A stretch of 64,000 bases of DNA. Origin: Caenorhabditis remanei (lineage: Eukaryota; Nematoda; Chromadorea; Rhabditida; Rhabditidae). Shown in pieces: positions 50,304 to 61,434 of the stretch (positions are counted from its first letter, which is position 1; each line of letters opens with the position of its first letter). The stretch spans positions 21,886,001 through 21,950,000 of the forward strand of contig NC_071331.1 of the NCBI RefSeq assembly GCF_010183535.1. Reading direction: 5' to 3'. Below the pieces are notes generated by a model. That model searched no databases. It was not told the origin of the DNA and saw only the letters and a program-made list of their open reading frames with translations. The position numbers and the translations under genes are program-made.

Positions 50304-53300
50304 ATGATAAGAAAAACGAAGAGGCGACTATTGATTTGTACATTTTATATTTCAAAATCATTATTGGTATTCTTTTAATTTTTAAGGTAAGATTCTCAAT
50401 TCTCCCCAAAAGTTTAAAAAAATTTTCCATTCTGAGTGTGAATTTTCGATTTTTATCAATTTTTTAAAAGTTAAAACATGACTTTTTTGAGTTTTTCTAT
50501 TCCTAATCAGATGGTTTTTAGCCAATTTTCAAATTTTGTGAATTTTTTCGTTGCTACAGTAACCCAAAAAAAAACACGACGGCGGGAAGTTTGAAAAAAA
50601 AAAGTCTGCGATTTTTAATTTTTTTTCGAAATTTTCCAGAGATATTCCAAGAAAATTTTACTTCCCAATGTCTCTGGAGCGCACGGTTTAGTTAAAACGA
50701 TTAAAAAAATTGCACGTTTATTAATAATATCAATCAGATTCAAAATTGTATTTTTTAACCACAATTTTTAAATTTCCACATCAGAATTTTCAAAAACCAA
50801 TATCAAATTCGGATTCCCCATCAAAAACTACCTATATCCCCATTTTTCTGCGTCTCTATCTCTCATTTTGTGTTTTTTGGGTTACTGTAGCGTCGATTGT
50901 GTGTAGACACCGAACACTTCGACGACAAAATGCACAGAATTCGAAAAATGAGTGAAATCCGACTGGATAGGGGTAAAAATAGTCATAGAAACCGAATTCC
51001 ACATGTAAAATTAGTTTGGAACACGTTTTTATGCAGAAAAAAGTTTTACATGCTCAAAACCTGCCGAATAGCGGTGAAATTTTTACAATTTTTAAAAACT
51101 AATATCAAATTCGGATTCCCCATTAAAAACTATCCCTACCCCCATTTTTCTGCATCTCTATCTCTTATTTTGAGTTTTTTGGGTTACTGTAGCGTCGATT
51201 GTGTGTAGACACCGAACACTTCGACGACAAAATGCACAGAATTTGAAAAATGAGTGAAAACTGTTTGGATAGAGGTAAAAATAGTCGTAGAAACCGAATT
51301 CCACATGAAAAATAAGTTTGGAACACGTTTTTATGCAGAAAATCAGTTTTGTAGCTCGTGCAAACACCAAACACCGCGACGACAAAATGCACAGAATTCG
51401 GTAATAAGCCATGAACAGGTAATTAGTAGCTGTTTAAAAAAAACAATTATAATTTTTGCAGAAAATTTACCAGAAGAAATTCATGTGTCCTTCTCTCAAT
51501 ATTCAGTATTTTAATTTATATAATTATTCATAGAAAATTATACCAGCAATTTCAAAACCAACGATTTCATCAACGACTCCAAGCAGATGACAGTGATTTC
51601 AGTGAGTTCGCTCTATTGATAATTATCTCATAATAATTATCCTTAATTACCTCAGCCTCCTCATTCCTCCACGTGGACTCTACTGGCAACTCCCAGAATA
51701 CGTGTGTGCTCCCTGACTATGATATCTGGCATCCGGATATTAAGAAAGTGTTGACTGCCAAATTTCCGACGAACAATTGTGATAAGAGCTTTGAGCCATG
51801 GACACAACTGGTCAATTCCACGTGGCACGTTGTCAACCAGGAGGCGGAGTTGTGTTTGGCGAGGTGAGCAATTCGTCAGCAGAGCGCGTTTGCATCATCA
51901 TTCAAAAATTTGGAAATTCAGCAGTAGGAAAACAGGGAAATTAAAAAAAAAAAAGTTCCCGATTTTTTACTTTTTTTTCGAAAATTTCCAAAGAAATTCC
52001 AAGAAAATTTTAGTCTCCAACATTTCTGGAGCGTACGGTTCGGTTGACGTGATCAATCAGATTCAAAATTGTATTTTTTAACCACAATTTTTAAATTTCC
52101 ACATCAGAATTTTCAAAAACTATTCTCAAATTCGAATTCCCCATCAAAAACTACCCTTATCCCCATTTTTCTGCGTCTCTATCTCTCATTTTGTGTTTTT
52201 CGGGTTACTGTAGTGCCGATTGTGTGCAAACACCAAACACTCCGACGACAAAATGCACAGAATTCGAAAAATGAGTGAAAACCGTCTGGTTAGGGGTAAA
52301 AAGTGGCGGAGAATACAAATTTCGCATGAAAATTTAGTTTGAAACACGTGTTTATGCAGAAAATTGGCTTAAAATACATTTTTTCAACAAAAAATCAGTC
52401 AAAAATGACATTTTTCTCAACTAGAATTTTTCCAAACTCTCTATCTTCTTACCTAAAACCACTCAAAAATCATGAATTTTGGTTGAAATTTATTGAAAAG
52501 ATAAAAAATTGTCTAAAAATATTTTTTCCAGATGCATCGAACAAGTGCGTGCGAGTCGAGAAGTGATTTTGGGCAAATGGATGACACCTGGATACGTGGA
52601 TTGTGAATTCCTGGAAGCAGTTTGTTGGGAAGGTGGAGTGGAAGTCTATGGATACATTCATACACAGATTCTACCAAAGTGAGTTAGACACAGGCAGTTA
52701 GAAGTTCATATCTAAAAAATTCGCATAGCTACTAAAAAATGGTCAACTACAAAATTATAGCCCTTGAAATTCTCCACATTTTACTAGTTGACAATTTTTC
52801 AATAGCTATTTAGGACGGTGAGATATAACGCTTTGAAACTTAAAAACCATCTATTCCAGCTTCAAGAGCCCATAACTCCCCAAATCTCGTTTATAAGCAA
52901 AAATGGCCAACTACAAAAATGTGTAAAATTCAATTCCCTATATTTTCCCATTTTAAAATTCTCAAAAATCTTTATTCCTCACTGAGAAAACTTGATAATA
53001 GCATCTCCATGCGAGAGAGGGAGAGACGCAGAGAGCTCTCGTTTCTCTGCGTCTCTTCTCACCTTCAAACGTCTCTAACTCCGCGAGGAGGGGAGATATC
53101 GAAAAATGGTCAACTACAAAAATGTAGAGAATTTCAAGACCTATCCGGTAATTATAAATTTTGAAAAGGTAGGGTGGCCTAGAAAACCAAAAATTGGGAA
53201 AACTAGTCCCCAAGCCAAAAATCACTCAAAATCGCTCAAAATTGTTCAAAATCGCTCGAATTTTCAGTTTTTTGTGTTTTTTATTTTGCAGCGAAATCTC

Positions 53301-56300
53301 TAGTTTCAAGAATCCAAATAAAAAACAAGATACCATTTTTCCCTGCTCTCGTTTCTCTGCGCCCTCCTCGTCTCTCACTTTGTACCCATTGTATCTCAGC
53401 GTCCTGAATAGCTATCAAAAAGTTGTCAACTGCAAAAATGTGCCAAATTTTAAGGGCTTCATTTTTGTAGTTGACAAACTTTTCATACCATTTTTCATTC
53501 TAGAGATAATTGCAGAACTCCGGCCATTCCCCCTCTCCACAAATCTCCTCATCCAAACGTGTTCTTCCTTATGATCGACTCGCTGAGCACCGGAATGGCA
53601 AAACGGTCATTTCCAAAGTTTCTCGAGTATTTTCAGTCAGAATTCAGTGGAATCCAATTCCCATATGTGAATACAGTAGGCGAGAACAGTCATCCGAATG
53701 GAGTCTCTCTTTGGTTCGGGAAATCAGTTGAATTTGGACACAAAGTGACTGGAGAGGAGATAGACGCAGATTGGAATGGTGTCGATAAGTGTGGGAGGTA
53801 TATCGATAATGAGACACATTTGTTCAACCAATTCCGGGATTATGGGTATACGGTAAGTTCTGAAAATGGCTGAAAATTGTTATTTTTAAGTTAAAAATTA
53901 ATCATTTTGGCTCAAAAACCTTTGAAACGCGCTGACGAAAAAAAAATACATTTTTGAGCTTTTAGGGTTGAAAATAACCAAAAAATTTAGATTTTTAAGC
54001 TAAAAATACACAATTTTGACTCAAAAACCTTTGAAACGCGCCAACGACACGCCAGACCCTCCCCTGTAGAAAAACTATTTTTTGAGCTTTTTAGGCTGAA
54101 AACAGCTAAAAATTGTGATTTTTAAGCTAAAAATGGCCCAAAAACTTTCGAAATGCGCCAACGACACGCCAGCCCTTGTGGGACATTATTTATATCATTA
54201 GAAAACTAAGAAAACGCTGATTCCAGATATATATTCAGTTTTTGCCCTCGAGACCTGGTATTTGAAAAAAATGAGGTTAAAGTTTTAAAAAAATTTGAAA
54301 TTGCAACTTTTAAACGGTTATAACTTTTTTGAAAACATAACCAAATTTTGAGATTTTCGGATTTCTACGCCAATTTTAAGCGATTTTGAGCGAATTTGAG
54401 TGAATTTTGACTTGGGGACTAGTTTTCCCAATTTTTGGTTTTCTAGGCCACCCCACCCCTTTAAAATTTATATTCACCAAATAGCCGTTTTCACGCTCTA
54501 CATATTTGTAGTTGACCATTTTTTGATATCTCCCCTCCCCGCGGAGTTACAGACGTTTGAAAATGAGAAGAGACGCAGAGAAACGAGAGCTCTCTGCGTC
54601 TCTCCCTCTCTCGCATGGGGATGCTATTATCAAGTTTTCTCAGTGAGGAATAGAGATTTTTGAAAATTTTAAAATGGAAAAATGTAGGGAATTGAATTCT
54701 GCACATTTTGAACCACGTTTCAAGGTACTTAGAGCCCTAGAGATCAAGCTTGAGGCCTAAAAAGGTTTAAAAAAAAAAACTTTGACCTCGTTTTTCTCGA
54801 ATACCAGACCTCTAGGGCAAAAACTAAGTATATATTTGGAATCAGCGTGATTTCAGCTTTCCAATTATATATGACACACCCCATATCTAATCCACGACCT
54901 TCCCTAATTAAGCCGAAATCCCTTCAGACCCTTCTAACCGAGGATTGGCTGGTCGAGTTGATGGACTCTTACCCATTCTGCAAGGGTTTCCTCAACAAAC
55001 CGGTAGATCACATGTTCCGCCCGTTTACCGCTGTCTATGATATAGTCGGAATGGATATAACTAGACAACATTTGGAAGGACACCTTTGTCGGGAGATTCA
55101 TGAAGCTGCAATGGAGTATTGGGAGCAGGCGATGAATGCTTATAGAGGTACTGACTTGAAAAATACTTGAAAAATAACAAATTTTTCCGATTTCTGAGTT
55201 AAAAATTCGTAAAATTCAGCAAAAACTACCCAAAACCATAAAAAATCACATCGTGGCCTAACTTTCCACTTGGTGGCCTAGAAATCCAAATCTTTCAAAA
55301 ACCACCTTATATACCTAATTTTTTGAGTTCTAACCATCTTAAACCTTAAAAACCTTTAAAAAATGCTTTTAAACCTCTCGAAACCACTAAAAACCATGAA
55401 AAACGATCGGTGGCCGAACTTTTTCAGCGGTGGCTTAGAAAACACAAAAACTCGGCCACCATCAAAATTTGTGTTTTTTAATGGTACTCAGACTAGTTTT
55501 TGCTGAATTTTTCGGTTTTATTGTTTTAAAATTGTGAAAATCTCATTTTCAAGTCAATAAGTTGAAATTTGAATTTTTTCAAAAAAAAAAATTTCGAAAT
55601 TTTTTCAAAAGTTTTAACTTTTTAGTAACTTTCAAAAGGATTTTGGATTTGGATTTTTTTGGAAATTCTAAAATAAACTAGCCAAAACCATAAAAAATCA
55701 CCCGAATTCCACTCGTGGCCTAACTTTCCACTTGGTGGCCTAGAAATCCAAATTTTTCAAAAACCATCTTATATACATAATTTTTTGAGTTCTAATCATT
55801 TAAAACCTCAAAAAGCTAGAAAAATATTGTTTTTAACTAATAAAATGAGGATTTTTCGAACTTAAATCACTGAAAATGTTGGAAATTGTGTGTTTTTTGC
55901 ATCAGAAGTTTTTAAAAATTAATTTTGATAAGTTTTTCTATCATTTTTTGACCCAGAAATTGTCAAAAATTTCATTTTTTAGATAAAAAATCATCAAAAA
56001 TCAATTTATTTCTAAAAAAAATACAAAAAAATCAGATTTCAGATCAAGTTTTTTTTGTTGATTTTTTAGCTTAAAAATTGTCAAAAATCTCATTTTCGAT
56101 GGTTTCAAACCGATTATACATGCTTATTGACTCAAAAAATGGCGAAAAATGCAGTTTTTCAGTAAAAATCACTAAATTTTATTGAAAAACGCTGAAAATA
56201 CAAAATCTAGTTATTTTTTCCCTTTTGAGTCAGGAGAACGACTTTTAGCATTTTCTGACGTATTCAAATCTACAGTACCTCTGAAAATTGTTACAGACCG

Positions 56301-58877
56301 CCCATTATTTGCCTTCTCTTGGCTTATAGACCTTGCTCATGAGTACCCGGATGGGCCCGTGAGATTCGATGACTACTTGACGCAGTTTTTTGAGAGAAAT
56401 CGTGAAATTCTAGACGATTCTTTTATATTTATTAGTGGAGATCATGGAATCAGAGTGGGTGATGTAAGTGTGTACTACAGTAACAGCTACAGTAATCCCA
56501 TTGATTCAGCACATCACATCGGAAATCGGATCGTTCGAAAGGAATAATCCATTTCTTGCGATTTCGGTGCCGAAAAAGTTTCGAGATGATTCGAAAAATG
56601 GAATGTTGGAAGTGATGAGAGTGAATTCTAACCAATTACAGACTCATTTCGATACGAGGGCAACAATTGTGGATATCATTATGGTAATTTTATTTGAATT
56701 CGACAATTTTCTTGATTCAAAATTTTATTTTATATTGCAAAACGTGTTCCACACCAAATTTCCTTGTCAAATTCGAATTCCCCGCCTCTTTTTACCTCTA
56801 TGCTGACGGTTTTCACTCAATTTTCAAATTCTGTGCATTTTGTCGTCGGGGTGTTTGGTGTTTGCACACAATCGGCGTTACAGTAACCCAAAAAACACAA
56901 AATGAGAGATAGAGACGCAGAAAAATGGGGATGCGGGTAGTTTTTGATGGGAATTCAAATTTGACATTAGTTTTTAAAAACTGTAGAAATTCGACTGCTA
57001 TTCGTCATGTTTCAGGACTTTAAAACCCATTTTCTGAATAAAAACGTGTTCCAGCCTCAATTTTCATGTAAAATTCGGTTTTCCCGCCCCTTTTTACCCC
57101 TATCCCAATAGTTTTCACTCGATTTTCGAATTCTGTGCATTTTGTCGTCGGAGTGTTCGGTGTCTACACACAATCGACGCTACAGTAACCCAAAAACATA
57201 AAATGAGAGATAGAGACGCAGAAAAATGGAGATAAGGGTAGTTTTGAATGGGGAATTCGAATCTGATATTAGTTTTTAAAAATTGTGAAAATTTCACCGC
57301 TATTCGGCAGGTTTTGAGCATGTAAAACTTTTTCTGTATGAAAACGTGCTTTAAACACATTTTCCTTGTTAAATTCAAACTCTTCACCCCTTTTTACTCT
57401 TATCCAGACGGTTTTCACTCAATTTTCGAATTCTGTGCATTTTGTCGTCGGAGTGTTCGGTGTCTACACACAATCGACGCTACAGTAACCCAAAAACATA
57501 AAATGAGAGATAGAGACGCAGAAAAATAGGGTTATGAGTAGTTTTTGATGGAGAATTCGAATCTGAGCTTAGTTTTGCTTGTTAATCGTCAAATTTTATG
57601 GAAAAATGAAAATTTTTTGAAAAATGGAAATATTTCAGTACCAACCTGAAACCGGCTTCACTGACCGTAATCCCTTATCGATTCCCGATGAAAAAGGGCA
57701 CTCTTTGCTACGGAAACAACCGAAATTCCCGAGAACTTGTGCAACACTTCCAATTCCCAGTCAATACTGTATTTGTCAGGTGAAGAAGACGAAAGTTAAG
57801 GAGTAAGGACGTGGAGAAAACAATAATCGTAAAAATTGCAATTTTTCAGTGAAAACCTTAAAATGCGTCTCGGTCAGAAAGTTCTGGATCATGTGCACAT
57901 GCAACTAGACAAATTGAATTTCACATCCATCTGCCGGAAATATAAGTTGAAAGAGGTATGTATCTCCTTGGGATAAGGAGATATCGAAAATTTGTTAATT
58001 ATAAAATTATAGCCCTTGAAATTCTCCACATTTTACTAGTTGACAACTTTTTGATAGCTATTCAGGACGCGGAGATATAACGCTTTGAAACTAAAAATCT
58101 ATCATTTTTTGCTTCAGGAGCCCATAACTCCCAAAATCTCATTTATACTGAAAAACTACAAACTACAAAAAAGTGCGAAATTCAATTCTCTACATTTTTC
58201 CATTTTAAAATTCTCAAAAATCTCTACTCATCACTGAGAAAACTTGATAATAGCATCCGGAGAGGGAGAGACGCAGAGAAACGAGAGCACTCTCGCTTCT
58301 CTGCCTCTCTTCTCACCTTCAAACGTCTGTAACTCCGCGGGGAGGGGAGATATCAAAAAATGGTCAACTACAAAAATGTAGAGCATGAAAAGGGCTATTT
58401 GGTGGATATAAATGTTTGAGGGGTGAGGTGGCCTAGAAAACTAAAAATTGGGAAAACTAGTCCCCAAGCCAAAAATCACTCAAAATCGCTCAAAATTGTT
58501 CAAAATCGCTCGATTTTTTCAGTTTTTTAAAAAATATTTTGCTGCGAATCCTCTATTTTCAAGAATGCAAATAAAAAACAAGTTAACAAAATATCAGAAT
58601 ATTTAAGGTCCCATCCCTCATCGAATACCACTACAGTACCACCTGGAATACGTATGAAATCGAAGTGAAAACTCATAAACCGAGTGAAGTCCATTTCCAG
58701 ACAATGATAACGTACAACCCGAAGACACATACTGCTACCGTCGCAAAAGTGGTCAGAATGGATCGATATGGGGGTACTGCTTCATGCACTACGAAGTATC
58801 TTGACACTCCAACGTGTTACTGTAGAATACAAGGACCTCTTTCTTATATCACTAATTTATTTGACTGGTTGTATTAA
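50304..58877 (+). CDS. DUF229 family protein (alkaline-phosphatase/sulfatase fold)
   Basis: Exons: 50304-50386 (tentative), 51534-51601, 51656-51863, 52532-52678, 53504-53852, 54928-55147, 56297-56463, 56510-56683, 57639-57802, 57850-57955 and 58608-58877; all joins agree in phase. The protein matches nematode DUF229 (Pfam PF02995), predicted sulfatase-like extracellular or lumenal enzymes. Landmarks are NTCVLPDYDIWHPDI, NVFFLMIDSLSTGMAKRSFP (the family's Asp-Ser metal region), TLLTEDWLVELM, FAFSWLIDLAHE and DSFIFISGDHGIR (the GDHG motif). Exon 1 encodes MIRKTKRRLLIC and a hydrophobic stretch, as for a signal anchor, but has an in-frame TAA at 50376-50378. It is either a nonsense lesion or a wrong exon. 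Introns are rich in family-C and hairpin repeats. Confidence 0.85.
50740..51290. repeat. Family-C repeats in DUF229 intron 1
   Basis: Two units in opposite orientation to those at 49600-50075 contain tgggttactgtagcgtcgat, gacaaaatgcacagaatt and the tctctatctctcatttt block. They account for the open frames in this stretch. Confidence 0.7.
52050..52310. repeat. Family-C repeat in DUF229 intron 3
   Basis: One unit contains cgggttactgtagtgccgat, gacgacaaaatgcacagaat and the gcgtctctatctctcatttt block. The 52030-52130 segment (gatcaatcagattcaaaatt) also matches 50725-50790, so a larger block was duplicated. Confidence 0.7.
52700..53235. repeat. Family-E hairpin (atggtcaactacaaaa, gagagggagagacgcagag) in DUF229 intron 4
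   Basis: The segment contains actgagaaaacttgataata, gagagggagagacgcagaga, ctccgcgaggaggggagata and a ggtggcctagaaaacc tail. Diverged copies occupy 54404-54710 (inverted) and 57965-58520 (same orientation) in other introns of the same gene. Confidence 0.7.
54215..54847. mobile_element. Nested foldback element in DUF229 intron 5
   Basis: Outer inverted ends of about 72 bp (cgctgattccagatatat, gcctcgaga-type, and complement) run from 54215 and to 54847. An inverted family-E copy lies inside at about 54404-54710. The outer element ends 80 bp before the exon acceptor at 54927. Confidence 0.72.
55240..55800. repeat. Duplicated ggtggcctagaaatccaaat blocks in DUF229 intron 6
   Basis: A block reading gtggcctaactttccacttg, gtggcctagaaatcc and aaaccaccttatatacct occurs at about 55252-55335 and again at 55711-55785. 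A ggtggccgaactttttcag variant lies between. I see no coding content from 55148 to 56296. Confidence 0.65.
56735..57570. repeat. Three family-C repeats in DUF229 intron 8
   Basis: Units at about 56745-56960, 57030-57250 and 57300-57560 contain ttttcactcaattttc, gtgcattttgtcgtcgg and ctacagtaacccaaaaacat. They lie head to tail and fill the intron. Confidence 0.72.
57965..58525. repeat. Family-E hairpin in DUF229 intron 10
   Basis: It matches the block at 52700-53235 over most of its length, including agcccttgaaattctccaca, tcaggacgcggagatataac, gagagggagagacgcagaga and ggtggcctagaaaact. Confidence 0.7.
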
Positions 58878-58887
58878 TTATTCCTCT

Positions 58888-59062
58888 CTGCCGTAAATCT
58901 ACATGCACCATGAGTAAATCTACACGGTGACTTTCGTAAACCTACACACAGTAACCTCGGTAAATCGACATACAGATTCTCGTAAATCTACACGAAGCCC
59001 GTGTAAATCGTCTGCGAACCGTAAATCCACATGTTGCGTAAATCGACACTCGTAAATCAAAA
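58888..59062. repeat. Degenerate CGTAAATC(T/G)ACA repeats after the DUF229 stop
   Basis: Nine copies of GTAAATCTACA or close variants occur at intervals of about 15-24 bp immediately 3' of the DUF229 gene, within its likely 3' UTR. Spacers differ in sequence (tgcaccat, cggtgactttc, cgaagccc). AATAAA is present at 59082-59087 (ctAATAAAgt). Confidence 0.75.
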
Positions 59063-59144
59063 TGTTTGTAGGTGTATGTTCTAATAAAGTTTCAAAAACA
59101 TTTTGAATTTTGGACTGTTTTCGTGATAATTTCACAACTTTCGA

Positions 59145-59365
59145 AAATGTCTCAATATAAACCAAACTTAGTGCTTCATTTTTGTAGTTGACAATTTTTT
59201 GATAGCTCCGCCCCTTTTTGAGATATAGCGGTTTGAAGTTGAGGAGAGACACAGACAGTTAGAGCGTCTCGTTTCTCTGTCTCTCTCCTCAACTGTTGAA
59301 GCGTATATCTCAAAAAGGGGCGGAGCTATCAAAAAGTTGTCAACTACAAAAATGAAGCACTAAAT
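59145..59365. repeat. Hairpin with tttgtagttgacaatttttt arms
   Basis: Arms of about 95 bp (tgcttcatttttgtagttga, gatagctccgccccttttt, and the complement) flank a centre reading gttagagcgtctcg. It is the most symmetric member of the 29790 and 47925 hairpin family. Confidence 0.75.
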
Positions 59366-61434
59366 TTACTCTATAATGAGACATTTTCGAAAATTTCTGA
59401 TTTTTTGCTAAAAAACCAATTTTTGACTTGAAAATTCAAATTTCATCTATTTTTTGTTCAACTCTGATTTTTTGCTTAAATAATAAAAACCAAGCATTTT
59501 GAGCCTAAATATGTTTAAAAATAATTAAAATTAAGTGAAATTTTAGAAACGAGCATTCAAACCCAGTGATAAAATTTCGCTCCAGAACTTTTGGAGTTTG
59601 AAAACGCGCCACTCGTAGTAATTTCCTTCGAATAAAAGTAAAGGCATTATTTTTTTCATTATTTCCCTTTTTTTCCGTCAAAAAACTAATTAAAATTTCG
59701 AAAAATGACCCTAAAAACCGAAAAATTCAAATTTCCCTCTATTTTTCCTCAGTACGACACTCCGTTATCCCGCCGGCGCGTGTTGTTTAGCGAAAATATT
59801 TTCATTTATTTTTAGCCGTTTTTTCTCATTTTTCGCTGAAAATCGGCCTTTTTCAACAGTTTTTCGTGCTTTTTTTTGTGTTTTGGGTGAAAAAAGTGAA
59901 AAAATATCTAAAAATCAAGTATTTGTCCAGCAAAAAACTTCAAAAATTAGGTCTTTTCCTCAAAAGAACGGTCGGATATTTTTTTTGCTGGAAAAAATGT
60001 TTCTGCGAGTCCCACTTGTTAATGTAATTAAAAATCGTTAATTTCAAAGTTTTCACTATTAAAAACCTATAAAACCGCCGAAATTCGGTAGAAAATGGGT
60101 TTTTTGTTTTTTTTAAAGCAGTTTTCTCGTTAGTTTTTGCTGAAAATCGCAGTTTTCAACGGTTTTTCGTGGTTTTTTTTTTGTGTTTTGGGTGAAAAAG
60201 TGAAGAAATATCTAAAAATCTAAAAATCAAGTATTTGTCCAGCAAAAAACTTTGAAAATTGGGTTTTTTTGAAAATATTTTTTTGCTGAAAAAATTAGTT
60301 TTCTGCAAATCCCAGTCGTTAGTGTAATTAAATACCCTAACTTTCAGAGTTTTTCTATTTAAAACTTCGAAAATTGGTGAATTTCGATGGGAAAATAGGT
60401 GTTTCATTCAATTTTATCCGTTTTTCTTGTTTTTCGTTGAAAATCGGAGTTTTCATTGGTTTTTCGTGGGTTTTTCGGGTTTTGAGCGAAAAAGTGAAAA
60501 AATATCTAGAAATCAACCATTTTTGTGTTATTTCGCAGCGAAAAATGGTGAAAATTCTGTTTTTCTGAGAAAATCGGTCGGGAAAATCATTTTTCGCCGA
60601 AAATATTGAATTTTCATTTTTTTTAACTGAACCAAATGCTAGATTATATTGTTTTTCTCGCTCAAAACATCAAAATTTGATAAAAAGCGATAGAAAATAG
60701 GGAATTCCGGCGAAAAAAACACGATTTCACTCTATTTCGTTGTCAAAAATGAGTTTTTTTTCTGAATAAAACTAATTTTGTCGCAATAAATATATTTTTT
60801 CTTGTTTTTCTTCGTAGCTGTGCGAGTTTTAGGAATTATGTTCATTTTTGACGCCTATAAATCATTTTTCCAGTATAAAACCGTGTTTTTTGTTTTTAAA
60901 CCGCTTTTTTCGACTGAAAAATCCTGTGTTTTAGTTCAAATTGTCTATGATAGTTTTGGGTTTGGCTATTTTGCGGGGTTTGAGCTGAAAAATGTGAATT
61001 TTAGAGTGAAAATTAACTTTTTTAGTGTGAAAAAGTAAATCGTGGGATTCCTTAGTTTTGCCAAGAACTTCTCCGAAATTCTCTGAGAAAAGCTGTCGAA
61101 TGTTAATTTTGCTGTCAGAAATCTCTTATTTATGATGAAACTAGGAAAAATTAGACATATTTTGTGTGTAAATATGAAATTTACTCATTTTCCATGCGTT
61201 GGAACGGTTTTTCTGCTTTTTCAACTGAAAAATCAATGGTTTTTTCGGTTTAATAAGCGTTTTTTCTGTTTTTTTTTGTTTTCAACAGTTTTTCATTCTT
61301 TTTTTCATCGGAATTCTAATTTATTTCCGTTCAAGTCAATAAAATACAATACATAAATTGATAGCGAGTAAAATAATATCGAGTCTCTATCTAGTTATCT
61401 TTCATTTTCTTTTTCTTCATCCTTCCATTTCCAT
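59366..61434. other. Spacer between convergent DUF229 and phosphatase genes
   Basis: This 2.1 kb is AT-rich and contains almost none of the foldback families. Loose gaaaaagtgaaaaaatatc and ggtttttcgtgg repeats occur at 59820-60620. A copy of the 24727 promoter-like block lies at 59751-59798 on the plus strand. No convincing gene is seen; the open frames are short and Phe-rich. Confidence 0.5.
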
